From positions 1-64,000 of the forward strand of contig WHVA01000360.1 in assembly GCA_015179125.1 (NCBI GenBank): a DNA stretch of 64,000 bases. The letters run 5' to 3'. The notes under the pieces are model-generated. The model saw nothing but the letters and a program-made list of their open reading frames with translations. It made no database searches and was not told the origin of the DNA. The translations under genes and the position numbers were made by a program. The DNA is from Gautieria morchelliformis. Lineage: Eukaryota; Basidiomycota; Agaricomycetes; Gomphales; Gomphaceae. Shown one piece after another: positions 21,357 to 32,323 of the stretch. Positions within the stretch are counted from its first letter, which is position 1, and each line of letters opens with the position of its first letter.

Positions 21357-21916
21357 GATTCAGTTTTCAAAATAACGAGGAATTCTGGTCAGAACCAGAA
21401 TTCCAACTTACCTATGAAAATTGCAATTGCAGAAGTTGGCGATTTCCGAAATTGTGTCAGCCAAACGGTCACACAATCTCACGCAATTTTCAGAATCATC
21501 TGGAATCAACGTGATCTCATTTTGGGTGCATGATTCCATACGATTCCGTAGTCGAATGGGCTCTTAAGAGGCGAAGGCTTAGAAACTAACTAAGGATCAA
21601 AGAGTACGATAGTTGATTTTCAGACTGAGGAGTAGGAATGCATACAGGGGGTTTATATACGAGTGAGGGTGAGAGTCAGGGGCGAGCATATTCGGGGGAA
21701 GGTCAGGGCGAGGTAATATACGAATGATGCGTGATGGAGCGGGATCAGTAACTAAGGGGATTAGGCATGGGATCAAGGTCGGATATGAGCTCAAGCTTGG
21801 GCTCGGGCTCGGGCGCAGGATTAGAATCACAAGTACTCGGGCACGAGTATCACAAGGCTCGGGCTCGGAAAAAAGGTTATACCAGTAAGTAACCGGCCAA
21901 AGGCTGGGTCCTTACA

Positions 21917-21934
21917 GTATCCCCCCCTAATGGC
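21917..21934 (-). promoter_or_regulatory. Polypurine tract of element B
   Basis: On the minus strand the bases just before the 3' LTR are AGGGGGGGATAC. A purine run at this place primes plus-strand DNA synthesis in LTR retrotransposons. It supports minus-strand orientation of the element. Confidence 0.75.
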
Positions 21935-22087
21935 CGAGACCCTCAAGGCCGTAATATGAACAAGGTTCGCCTATCCTTGAATCTAGATCCCGGCCCGATG
22001 TTAAGTAGCCGGAACGGCGAAGCTTAAATTGTAGCCGAGGTTAGATAAAGGCTGGGTAGGAGGCAGCAAACCCAAGTGCCAACGAAT

Positions 22088-23229
22088 ATGGTGCGCCCTC
22101 AAGCCCTTTTCAACTCTGCCGTCGACGAAAACAGCGCGAACAATGCGTTCGACCAGACCTTGCTGTCTGAAGAGGATGGTCCCTCAGGCGAGGTTATGCC
22201 TGAGGTTCGACCTGAGGTGGTCCCGTGGCCCATCAAGGATGCTGGGGACATAGACATGCAGGAGCCATGGCAGGAAGGGCCGAAAGGCAAGAAGGTGAGT
22301 ATCGTAGTGGTTCTCATCATGGACACTGCTGACTTGCATAGTATAAATGGATGTTATTCGCCTACCATCCGTCAGACTTGACCCTATACGGGTACAAGCT
22401 CGCCGACGGAGGGCCCCGCAAGTGGCAGCTCATGACTAAGGCTGAGGCAAGGTGCGCGCACTGCAAAGAGCACGACTACACTTGCCTTTGTGCCATTAGC
22501 CTCATCTTCGGGATCGCCGACCAGGGGCCTGCGTATGGTGCAGCACACGATCGCTGGGCTGCAGTATAGCCCATGGTCGTCGCGGTAAAGCAAACCAGGG
22601 GAAAGGTCAGGCGAGCGAGGTGGGCAAGAAACAGGCGAGGAGCGAGGATAGCGAGGACGGACCGAGGCCGAGGAAGGAGGCCAAGGTCCAGGACGAGGTC
22701 GAAAACGACGATGACTCAATGATTGGGTCGAGCGAACCCTGGAGGCGAGGGTGGAGCGGATGGAAGCGAGTTTGAGCGAGGAGAAGGGAAAGGAGACTGG
22801 GGGAGCAAGGCAGAGTGAGGGGAGAGAGTTGGGGAAGTGAGGCAGAGTGAGGGGGAGGAAGCCGAGGTGGAGGAAGGTCGGAGGGCGAAGAAGGACAAGA
22901 AGATGAAAAGGTCAGAGCGAAGTGCTGAGATGAGGGAATTGATAGTGGTGGTGAGGGATGTGGGACAGAAGGTTGGCGAGGTTGGGGAAAGGGTGTGCGA
23001 GTTGTTGGGGGAGTTTAGGGCTGCGAACGACAGGATGAACAGGGCGGATGTAGAGTTTATGAGGATAAGGAGGAGGCGGAACTATTTGAAGTGGATGCAG
23101 GTGGCGAGAGATTTGGCGAGTTATGGGGGACATGGGGGTCTAGTGGAGCAAAGTAGTAGTAGTAATGAGGAGGAGTCAGGCAAGGATAGTGAGGAGAGTG
23201 AAGGGGAGGACATGAGGATGTTGGAGTAA
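22088..23229 (+). pseudogene. Antisense Cys-cluster/coiled-coil gene inside element B
   Basis: Lies between the chromodomain and the 3' LTR, on the strand opposite to gag-pol. Exon 1 (22088-22294) and exon 2 (from 22342) join over a clean 47-bp intron at GKK/YKW. It then has a paired cysteine cluster, C-AH-C-KEHDYT-C-L-C and C-VW-C-STRSLG-C, followed by a hydrophilic acidic segment and a long charged helix (EARVERMEASLSEEK, ELIVVVRDVGQKVGEVGERV). One base is missing around 22530 and the frame shifts again near 22830, so the copy is broken. I recall similar double Cys-cluster proteins beside basidiomycete transposons; the function is unknown. Confidence 0.65.
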
Positions 23230-23311
23230 ACTACTGATGGAATAATGAATTTTTCTTGGATTTTATTGATTTTTCTTTGTTGTTCAATTGCGAGGGGATT
23301 TCGTTATCTAA

Positions 23312-24898
23312 CTACTGGGAAGTCATGGGGGTTAAACAAGGAATGATCATAGAGCAGGCAAAGGTCCCGGCTTGCCCGGATAAGACTCGTGGAATCAGTG
23401 ACCAGCTCCGAGGCATGATCAAGCTCGGAAGCGAGGATCCACAAGGTTTCTTCGTCAGTACCTTAGTAACCAGTCCACCTAATGAGATAGAGCAGCTTGC
23501 AGCTCTTTCGTCTATTATCGATCTTGGAGTTGAGGATTTCCGAGACTTCGAACTCGGGCTCGCCATCGATGACGACTGGGGGTGGAGGAGGCTGAACTCA
23601 GTTTGGAATGGTGTTGGGCAAGGCTGGTTCGAGCATGGATACGTGGAATACTGGATGGACTGAATGCATGTGTTCTGGAAGTCGAAGGGTGAAGGAGTGA
23701 GTACCTGCTCGGGAAATGATCTCAAAAGGACCCAAGACCTTCTCGGCGAGTTTCTTAGTGGGCTGAGTGGTTTTGAAGTACTGTGCCTTTACAAAGGTGA
23801 GGGATCCTACTTGGAATCAGGGGCGGGCTTGCGACGAACATTGGCCAAGGCTTGGTAGGTCTTTTGAGCCTCGAGGATGGCACGGCGAAGTTCTTGGTGA
23901 AGCTCGTCCAGGTCAACCACAAAGTCTCAAGCTCGTGCTGAGGCGAGGTTGCGCTCGGGGTGCACCACGAGGTTGGGGTGGTAACCCTTGTTAGCAAAGA
24001 ACAGGGATATACCAGTGGTTGCGCTAGGTGCATTGTTGTAAGCGAACTCGGCGAGGGGAAGGAGCGAAGCCCAGTTGGACTGCTGATAGTTGCAGTAGAT
24101 CCTGAGGTACTGTTCCAGGGTCTGGTTAGCACGCTCGGTCTGACCGTCACCCTCGGGATGATATCCCGAGGTGAAATGCAACCCCATGTCCAAGGCCTTC
24201 CCTAGAGAAGGCCAGAAGTGCGAGATGAACTCAGAACCCCCATCCCAGGTGACGTGTGAGGGGACTCCATGCTTGGAAAAGACATGAAGGACGAAGAGGT
24301 GAGCAAGCTCTTGTGAGGTTATCTTGTCTGTAGTTGCGATGAAGATAACCTGCTTAGTGAAGCGGTCAACAATCACTGGTATGGAGGTGAACTCGGATGA
24401 AGGTGGGAGCTGCTCAATGAAATCCATAGAGATGGAATTCCAAGGCTTCTCAGGAATGGGGAGTTGTTTGAGGAGACCATAGGGCTTGTGATGTTGTGGC
24501 TTGCTTCGCATACAAGTGGTGCAAGTCTTGCAATACTCCTTGACAAAGGATCTAATCCCTGGCCAAGTGTAGTCTCGTCGGATCAGCTCTAAGGTCTTGT
24601 TGACCCCAAAGTGTCCCAAGAGAATGTGGTCATGCTTGTATTGCAGGATGCGAAGTCGAAGGTCTTGGGCCGCTGGAACATAGGTTCAGTTGTCAAGCTT
24701 GAGAAAGCCCTCGGGGTCTGTGGTCCACCTCGGGTCATTAACCAAGCCAAGGTGCGACTTGGCTATGGGGTCCGAGGGGAGGTTCGCTAGTATGTCAGCT
24801 CGGATCTGCTCGGTATTGAGCAGCGAAGCAGCTCGGAGTACAACGGGAGCGAGGTTAGTAGCTCTAAGGGATGATGCCAACTGGTGTTGAGTAAACAC
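23312..24898 (-). pseudogene. Element B integrase with chromodomain
   Basis: Reads LLGHFGVNKTLELIRRDYTW (zinc-binding His), CKTCTTC (Cys pair), SISMDFIEQLP (first Asp), HVTWDGGSEFI (second Asp, with unusual flanks), PEGDGQTERANQTLEQY (Glu), then KVLGPFEIISRAGTHSF and HPVFHVSMLEPA of the C-terminus. A chromodomain follows (VVIDGEPEFEVSEILNSK, LLYLIRWTGY) and is cut by TAA at 23463-23465. Other breaks are TGA 24686-24688 (likely LDN-R-TYVP) and frameshifts near 23930 and 23370. The product would have inserted cDNA at chromatin recognised by the chromodomain. Confidence 0.88.
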
Positions 24899-25060
24899 TG
24901 GCTGTAGGTTCTGTGGGTTTATGGTGGCATAGTCGCTATTCCCCTCTTTAAGGTAGACATCCCATCATCTAGTAAGAGAGTCAGGCTTCGTGCCAAGGCG
25001 ACCAGGTCGGAAATGGATGGTGAGGTTGAATTGAGAGAGGTATTATGACCACCAAGCTTG

Positions 25061-26415
25061 TCAACGGGTTAAGAGCTTTGTTGTTGAAAGGTATTCGAGG
25101 TTCTTATGATCAGTTATAACATCGACAGGGTTGCCAGAACCCTCGAGGTAGTGTCGCCAGCATTGAAAGAATTCAAAGATTGCTAGGAGCTCCTTGTCGT
25201 GAACATCGTAGTTGAGTTCGGTAGAGGTGAATGTGCGGGAGTGAAAAGCGATGGGATGAAGTTTACCTTCCGAGGTTCGCAATGATAAGATTGCCACTAA
25301 GGCATAATCTGAAGCATCCTCTACGATTAGTGGAAGATCAGGAATCCAGTGGGTAAGGATAGGAGCAGTGGTGAACGCCTTTTTCAACAAGTTGAAGGCT
25401 TGTAGACAATCCTTGGAAAAGTTCCAGGGAGTGCCCTTGTGGGTAAGTCGGGTTAAGGGAATGGTGATGTCGGAGTAGTTGTGAATGAAACATCGGTAGA
25501 AGTTGGCGAAACCGAGGAAGGACTGGATGTCGCGAACTTTGCGAGGTTCAGGCCAGTCTTGAATGACCTTTACCTTGTCATCCGCCATAGTGAGGCCCTC
25601 GGGAGAGAGGATGTAGCCGAGGAATTCAACTGAATCGCAATGAAACTCACACTTGTCTTCTTTGGCGAAGAGGTTATTGAGTCGTAGTCATCGCAGGACC
25701 ATGTTCAACATGTTTGGAGGGGTCACTGGAATAGATTAGAATGTCATCCAAGTATACCACCACACAAACATCCAAAAGGTTGGCGAAAACCGCGTTCATG
25801 AATCTCTGGAAAGCAGCAGGGCCGTTAGTGAGACCAAATGGCATAACCAACCATTCAAAGGACCCATAGCGAGTCCTGAAGGTGGTTTTCCATTCATCAC
25901 CCTCGGCCACCCGTACAAGGTGGTAAGCGTGACGAAGGTCAATCTTCGTATAGATGCGAGCATTCTTTGGAGCATCAAGTAAGTCAGCAATCAATGGCAA
26001 TGGGTACCAATATTTTTTTGAAATCTTGTTTAAACCTCGGAAATCAACACACAACCGAAGTGAGCCATCTTTTTTGCGAACAAACAATACCAGTGCACCA
26101 TGAGGCGAGGGTGAAGGTCGGATGAAACCGATGTTCAAATGCTCGTCGATGAACTCGCAAAGTGCTTTGAGTTCGGAAGCGGAAAGGGAGTAGATGGGAC
26201 CGATAGGTGGTGAGGTCCCTTCTTCAAGGTTGATCTTGATATCGTGGGGTCAGTGGGGAGCTAGAGTGTTAGCACGTGCTTTGCTGAACACATCTGCAAA
26301 TTCATGATATACTTTGGGAACATGTTTCTTAATGTTCTCAGAAAGCTTGGAAGAGCTTTCTCCCAATGTTGCTCCTCGGGCGAGGAGCTCGGGTGAAGCC
26401 AGATTGAGCTGAAAC
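25061..26415 (-). pseudogene. Element B reverse transcriptase and RNase H
   Basis: Contains [52 protein letters not shown] and the catalytic [12 protein letters not shown], followed by VEFLGYILSPEGL, FLGFANFYRCFIHNYSDIT and RNase H (LIVEDASDYALVA, YDVHDKELLAIFE, DVITDHKNLEYL). The usual D-A-S-D of gypsy RNase H is present. TGA at 26250-26252 sits where HRPHD-type text is expected, and a TGA with a frameshift lies near 25690. The N-terminal side ends at a solo LTR-A. Confidence 0.9.
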
Positions 26416-26422
26416 ACTTTGG

Positions 26423-27454
26423 TGTCATGACCGGTTTATTTCTCCTACCGCGCTACCTCCATGTTCCCCCTCGTCACTCCCTAGCATCTTCGTCAGAGTT
26501 CGCCGCACCTACCGACCACTCCTCCTCTACGTCTACCCTACTCGCTGTTCGCCCCATACTCCGAACCGCTATTCGCTACTCGTGCATTTCGCCAGCAGGC
26601 ACGCCATCAAATATGATCGATACCAATCACCCGGCATGATGGTTCATCATTAGCCCCATCATCTTCTTAATCCAACCCCATTGGGTGTCCGTATGGCCAA
26701 AGTGCGTTCGCAGGGTGTTCCCTCCATAGGTCGTGCGGGATCAACCCAGTAAACGAAGAGTCCATGCAGGGTAGCATGTATGCGGGTCCCAAGACATGTT
26801 TTTGTCCATAAGTGCCTTCGCCCCCTTTTATTCTCCGTCGTTTCATGTTCGCATTCTTCCCTCACTCTATTGTATGTTTATTCCATCTCCTTAGTACCAT
26901 GACTGCGCACCCCTATCCAACCCTGACTTGTAACGGTCTCTTTCCTATTCGCTGTTACCTTATGAGCATTCGATATAAGTAGTTTACATTCGCATGTACA
27001 TTCCCCAGTTCAATTATCATACGTCGTCCATCTTGTGCAAACTTGACCTCGCTGTGATCATCGTCTTGGGCCTCTCCTTGAAGATTTCTATCTTCGACCA
27101 GCCAAGGACTTAGGCATCACTGGTGAGTTCTCATACTTCGTCTTCGATACCTTAGCCTTCAAACTATTTTCTGTGCTGTTGGCGAAGGGCTCCGAAGGAG
27201 CACCTTCGCCAGCGAAGGGACCGTTGAAACTTAGACAGCCCTTCCGCGACATCTTGCACGTTACGTTGTCAAGTGCTGCGAGCTGTTTCGCTACGACTGT
27301 AGACAGGGCGAGCCCCATTCGGGCAACCCCTTCGTTTCGTGAACATTCATCGGTTCACTTATTCGCCGAACGGCATACTTATTCGCACAAGTTCTCCGGG
27401 CATTCGTTGTGTTCACTAATACACGGTATTAACGCCAAAAAACCAATCTTGACA
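26423..27454 (-). mobile_element. Solo LTR-A in element B pol
   Basis: Begins TGTCATGACC, ends CCAATCTTGACA. Perfect duplication TTTGG at 26418-26422 and 27455-27459. It separates protease from RT of element B. Short form, 1032 bp. Confidence 0.93.
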
Positions 27455-27459
27455 TTTGG

Positions 27460-27971
27460 ATCCTTCTAACCTGGATGCACGCATAAAAGCTGGCACATTG
27501 ATTAGGGAAACGAGCGGTGCTTGCAACTTTGAGGGTGAGTTTTGAGGGCGAGTTCTGAGGCGAGGTTGAAGGTGGAGGCGAAGATGCCGTAGGCGAAGTC
27601 GATGTCATAGCCGAAGCTGAGCGGGCTGAAGTCGCCGTGGTCGCTGGAGTCGTAGTCAAATCGATGGTCTTGAAAGTAATACTGCCCAATACCCAGTCGA
27701 TTGACGGATTGTAGCGGGTGAGCCAGTTGTGGCCAAGCACCACCGAACAACTCAAGTCGAGAGAGGTTACGTAGAAGGTAACCCATTGTTGTTCGCCGGT
27801 TGGAAAGCAGATACAGAGGTCTAGAGGTTGGGTAATCGTAGTGTTAGTACTACCGTCAAATTGTTTCAAGGGTATAATAAGCAGGCATAGAGTACTTCTG
27901 GACAAATCTGGATTCAATAAAACAATCGGAAGATCCGCAGTCAACTAATGCAACAAAAGAGACGTCGGGGA
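27460..27971 (-). pseudogene. Element B aspartic protease
   Basis: The active site reads VALVDCGSSDCFIES, a Cys replacing the usual Ser or Thr after the catalytic Asp. One base is lost just after MPAYYT, so IPLKQFDGSTN continues in another frame. The rest has WVTFYVTSLDLSCSVVLGHN and RYNPSIDW, the usual second half. The 5' side is cut by LTR-C and the 3' side by LTR-A. Confidence 0.82.
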
Positions 27972-28468
27972 TGTAGAGGACAGGAATTATAGGCAGTAGG
28001 TATGGACTTGTTGCTCAAAAGAATAGACTAGAAATTAATTCACTCTCTCAGTGAATTTAGTTGTCACTATAAATATATTATACACTACCTAGAAATTAAT
28101 TCACTACAGAGGATTTCTAGGTCAATAAATCGAAAGAATGCTAGACTAATTTACTTGCCTCTCTCAGTGAATTTAGTTGTCACTGAGAGAGGGGGAAATT
28201 GTTTCACTGCGCATGTACTACTATCCGGCCCTTTAGCGCCCAAGAGCTCGCGCGTCGAAGTCATTTCAGACTCTGCTGGGTGCAGCCGCTTGTGAAAGTA
28301 GGAATAACAAAATGAAATAGAGAGACAGGGAGTGAGTGGAAAATTTCGAAAATCACCAGAGAAATGGATGCATGATACAAGAACAACATGAGAAGAAATT
28401 GAGAAAGCACACAATAAATTGGATATATTATGCTTGATTTTGGTGCAGGAGCATCAATGCACCCAACA
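27972..28468 (+). mobile_element. Solo LTR-C in element B
   Basis: Begins TGTAGAGGACAGG and ends GCACCCAACA (TGT..ACA). Perfect duplication GGGGA at 27967-27971 and 28469-28473. A nearly identical 497-bp copy with its own duplication is at 56079-56575. Orientation is arbitrary because no internal region is present. It has internal repeats of the word CTCTCAGTGAATTTAGTTGTCACT. Confidence 0.92.
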
Positions 28469-28473
28469 GGGGA

Positions 28474-29756
28474 GCGAAGGTGAGGTTAAATCTACATTAA
28501 GGAAATCTTTGGACAAAGAATGGGAAGTGGCACTGAGTCTGAGCACACGGGTGAGGTTACCGCAATCCTCGGATTGTGTGGTTCCGAGGTTGCTACCTAT
28601 TTTTTCACCTCCGTAATGGAGGCTGAAGTCCCCTCATTAGGGGTCTTCACTGCCCGACCTTTATAACCGCTATTATTGGTAGACTTGTTCTTCGGGAAGT
28701 CCTTGACGATGTGGCCTTTGGTGCTGCAAAGCAGGCAAAGGCCCTGGTCGACCCGATGTTGGCGTTCCTCGGGAAGCAGTTTACCGTCTTTCCCGAGCTT
28801 GCTCGATATGTCGGGCTGGCTCTTGTTGTTCGAAGAGTTGCTATTGGAACCCTTGCGTTGTTGTTGGTCTTGTTGCGGTTCTTGTTGTTGTTGGAGCTGC
28901 TGGAAGACTGATCGTTGTTAGTGGCATTGCTGCTGGACTGATTAGTGGTGCGCGCGTGCTGGGAACTATGACCATTGATCATAGCATCATATTCCTTACG
29001 CTCCCAGTATCGGCTGTCGCATTCCAGCGCGAAGTTCCTAAGCTCGGCAAGGCTGTGGAATCGAGGGAAGTGAAGTAAATCGTCCTTGATTCGCTTGGCC
29101 AAGCCCTTATATGCGAAGTGTCGGAGGGCCGCATCGTTCCACTGAGTCCGAGTCGAAGCTCGGGCGAAGTCGATAAAGAACCGTGTGGCCTTGTGGTGTT
29201 CTTTCATAATGATCTTCTCAAGGTCGATCTCGGCTTGGGCAGCGTTGTCGTATGGACTGAAGTTGAGCTCAAGCTTGGCCTTGAAGCTGTCCCAGTCCTC
29301 GAGCCAATCTGGCTCAGGTTGGACTTCGCCGAGGATCGTCGGTTCAAAGTACTGGAGAGCTGAACCAGACAGGTAAGAGATAGCATACTGTACCTTTGAG
29401 GCCCCAGTTTTGAAAACTGAGGGGCGATCTTGGAAGTTGAGTACGCATTGGAGGAAGAAGGGGCGAAGCTTGGCCTGGTCAGTACCGTCATAAGTATCTG
29501 GTTCCTTGACCTTGGCTCGCGCTTCGGACTCGCGAGGTTTCGCAAGCTTGATGAACACTCGATGCATTAGCTCGTTGTCCTCGAGGTCACCAAGGTCTTC
29601 GGGTGGCAGGTTGGGGAGATCCCAATCGTCGTCAGAACCTCCAGAGCCATTACCTGGATCACCTGAAGGGTCACCAGGGTTAGCCTTACCTTTGCCTTTG
29701 TTACTAGGCTCGGCGGGGTCTGCGAGGGGTATCCCCGGGGACAGTGGTGAATCGTC
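28474..29756 (-). pseudogene. Element B gag
   Basis: The frame runs from about 29756 through an acidic linker (NGSGGSDDDWDLPNLPPEDL) into a capsid-like gag domain (EPDTYDGTDQAKLRPFFLQC, EPDWLEDWDSFKAKLELNF, ARASTRTQWNDAALRHFAYK). A Ser/Asn-rich run follows, then a zinc knuckle reached by a frameshift near 28850: C-LL-C-STKG-H-IVKD-F, where the last Cys is Phe. The true N-terminus lies beyond the LTR-A at 29762-31664, since 31665-31737 continues the frame (TLQGISEQRRFSEAP). Confidence 0.85.
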
Positions 29757-29761
29757 AGGGG

Positions 29762-31664
29762 TGTCATGACGCGTTTATTTCTCATACTCAGGTGCTCTGC
29801 CCTGCCATTTCTCACTCCATCTCCGTGTTCATTCTGATCGCCATTGTCATGTTCAGCAACCGATTCGCGCTGTTCACGCCAATTACCATAGCCACGCCGT
29901 CAACGCACGATCGACATTTTTGGACTGACTTGGCAGTCATCACTGGGCCTATCACCTCCTCTGCTCGACCCTCTTCCAATGGTGTTCTGATAATCGGATT
30001 GTCATGACCTGTGTATTTCCTGCACCTTGTTATCCCCACTTCCCCTTTCGCTACTCCTCCCCAGTGTTCTCCCTTCCTCGCATTTCGCCAAACAGCCATT
30101 CGCTGCTCGCATCATTTGCCAGCAGGCACACCATCAAATACGATTGATACCATTCACCCAGCATGATGGTTCATCATTAACCCCATCATCTTCTTAATCC
30201 AACCCCATTGGGTGTTCGTATGGCCAAAGTGTGTTCGCAGGACGTCCCTTCCATAGGTCGTGCAGGATCAACCCAGTAGACGAAGAGTCCATGCAGGGTA
30301 GCATGTATGCGGGTCCCAAGACATGGTTTTGTACATAGGTGCCTTCGCCACCTTTACTCTCCATCGTTTCATGTTCACACTATTCCCTCACTCTATTGTA
30401 TGTTGATTCCATCTACTTAGTACCATGACTGCGCACCCCTATCCAACCCTGACTCGCGAGGGCCTCTTTCCTATTCGCTGATGCCTTACAAGCATTCGAT
30501 ATAAGTAGTTTACATTCGCATGTATATTCCCCAGTTCAATTATCATACGTCGTCCATCTTGTGCAAACTTGACCTTGCTGTGATCATCGTCTTGAGCCTC
30601 CTCTTGGAGATTTCTATCTTTGACCAGCAGAGGACTTAGGCATCACTGGTGAGTTCTCATACTTCATCTTCGTTAACTTAGCCTTCGAACTATTTTCTGT
30701 GCTGTTGGCGAAGGGCTCCGAAGGAGCACCTTCGCCGGCGAAGGGATTGTCAAGACTTAGACAGCCCTTCCGTGGGACCTTGCACGTTACATCGTCAAGT
30801 ACCACGGGCTATTTCGCTATGACTGTAGATAGGGTGAGCCCCATTCGGGCAACCCTCTTATCTTGTGAACATTTATTGGTTCACCTATTCGCCTGTTACG
30901 TATCGAGATTTCCGCTAAGTCAGAACTGGAAAGGACAGCGGCTTCAACTTGTAGGTTGCGCCCCCAATGAACTATCGTCCTAAGTATTTCGGAACTGAGT
31001 CGGAAGTCGGAAAGTACTGAGCCAAAGGTTTGGTCGGAACTTGAGTCGGAACTGAGGCAGAAGGTGGAAGACGGAAAGCGGGGAGAGACTGAGATCTTGC
31101 TAGACTCGCTGTACTAAGAACAGGAGATGGAGCGAAGGAAATCAAGTATCGAAGGCGATTATCTGATTGCAGAAAGAGAGACATACATGACAGGTTTTTA
31201 TACAAAGAGCTGAGACAACAGGTAATGACATGGTACTAAGCAAATTCCGGAGGAAGCGGAAGTCGAGTAGACAATGTGTGGGAACTAACTATTGGGAACA
31301 ATGGGACTACAAGGGGGGTTCAGGGTAAGGTAGAACAAGGGGTCGGGAAAACATATCTGACAACGAAACACAAGGAGGGTCGGACATATGGTCTTGATGA
31401 ACGGTAAGGTGGGTCCGGTGGGTCCGAGTAATAGAGTTGAAAGAACAAGGAAAATGTACAAGGGGCGGAATGTCGGAAATATCAGAGGGGCGGAATGTGT
31501 TGCGGAAATGTCGGAGGGGTGGAAGGTGTGATGGAACTGAGGGTCAGAAGTCGGAAATGAACGGTCATAACATCACCGAACGGCATACTTATTCGCACAA
31601 GTCATTCGTGCATTCGCTGTGTTCACTAATACATGATATTAACGCCTAAAAACCAATCTTGACA
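29762..31664 (-). mobile_element. Solo LTR-A, long form, carrying LTR-D
   Basis: Begins TGTCATGACGCG, ends CCAATCTTGACA. Perfect duplication AGGGG at 29757-29761 and 31665-31669. Its first 240 bp match the extra block of the long copy at 6044-7284. After removing LTR-D and one TSD it is about 1219 bp. It interrupts gag of element B near its N-terminus. Confidence 0.92.
30894..31572 (+). mobile_element. Solo LTR-D nested inside LTR-A
   Basis: Begins TGTTACGTATCG and ends GGTCATAACA, giving TGTTA..TAACA. The flanks are TCGCC (30889-30893) and TCACC (31573-31577), one mismatch. Other LTR-A copies read TTCGCCGAACGG here without interruption. 679 bp, no coding sequence; orientation is arbitrary. 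Confidence 0.88.
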
Positions 31665-31778
31665 AGGGGCTTCCGAGAAACGTCGTTGTTCTGAGATACC
31701 CTGAAGGGTGCGGGAACGAGTTATCATGGACAATAGTGAAGAAAAGGGATACGTAGGGTGTAAGCAGTCTGAAAATAC

Positions 31779-32318
31779 TGTTACGATATGATCCTTTGTA
31801 AGGTTGACTGAGCTCGGTGGCGAAACCCGAGGTAATGTCCGAGGTTACGGGGCGAGGTTCTGACAGGGAAGTCGGAGAGAGACTTGGCTTCAGCTTATGT
31901 GCTGCGCCGACCCTACGCACGAGTCCCAGCTTCGGAGGCAAACGAATAAGAGGCGAGGTGAGGCTTAAGAGGTGAAGGCTTAGAAACTAACTAAGGATCA
32001 AAGAGTACCATAGTTGCTTTTCAGACTGAGGAGCAGAAATGCATACAGGGGGTTTATATACGAGCGAGGGTGAGAGTCAGGGGCAAGCATATTTGGGGGA
32101 AGGTCAGGGCCAGGTAATATACGAATGATGCGTGATGGAGCGGGATCAGTAACTAAGGGGATTAGGGCATGGGATCAAGGTCAGATATGAGCTCTAGCTC
32201 AGGCTCGGGCTCGGGTGCAGGATTAGAATCACAAGTACTCGGGCATGAGTATCACAAGGCTCAGGCTCGGAAAAAAGGTTATACCGGTAAGTAACCGGCC
32301 AAAGGCCGGGTCCTTACA
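31779..32318 (-). mobile_element. 5' LTR of element B
   Basis: 540 bp with plus-strand ends TGTTACGATATG and GGGTCCTTACA. CAAAG follows at 32319-32323, matching the duplication beyond the 3' LTR. This uninterrupted copy shows the Harbinger empty site near 31964. Confidence 0.92.
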
Positions 32319-32323
32319 CAAAG

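Larger units (their letters stand above)
18628..21563 (+). mobile_element. PIF/Harbinger DNA transposon
   Basis: Flanked by TTA (18625-18627 and 21564-21566), the 3-bp target typical of PIF/Harbinger. The ends are imperfect inverted repeats: GAGCTCGTTCGGCGGCGGAA on the left, GAGCCCATTCGACTACGGAA on the complement of the right. It carries the two genes of the superfamily, a DDE transposase on plus and a Myb/SANT-like protein on minus, convergent. Size 2936 bp. Both genes have one apparent single-base lesion, so it looks young but inactive, unless these are consensus errors. Confidence 0.95.
18430..21916 (-). mobile_element. 3' LTR of element B, interrupted by Harbinger
   Basis: The LTR sequence runs 18430-18627, then a 2.9-kb DNA transposon, then 21564-21916. 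Ends on plus are TGTTACGATACG and GGGTCCTTACA. The uninterrupted copy at 31779-32318 shows the empty site GGCTTAAGAGG. Confidence 0.92.
18430..32318 (-). mobile_element. Full-length Ty3/gypsy chromovirus, element B
   Basis: The LTRs at 18430-21916 and 31779-32318 flank one internal region, and the outer bases are the same 5-bp duplication CAAAG (18425-18429 and 32319-32323). Coding order on minus is gag, protease, RT, RNase H, integrase, chromodomain. A purine run lies against the 3' LTR. Nested guests are a Harbinger transposon, two LTR-A, one LTR-C and an LTR-D inside an LTR-A; about 7.5 kb of the 13.9 kb is later insertion. By eye the two LTRs differ at roughly 5-8% of positions, so the insertion is old. 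Confidence 0.92.

Noticed and set aside
28151-28414. An 87-codon ORF identical to one at 56258-56524 as a conserved gene
   Set aside because: Both lie entirely in the two solo LTR-C copies.
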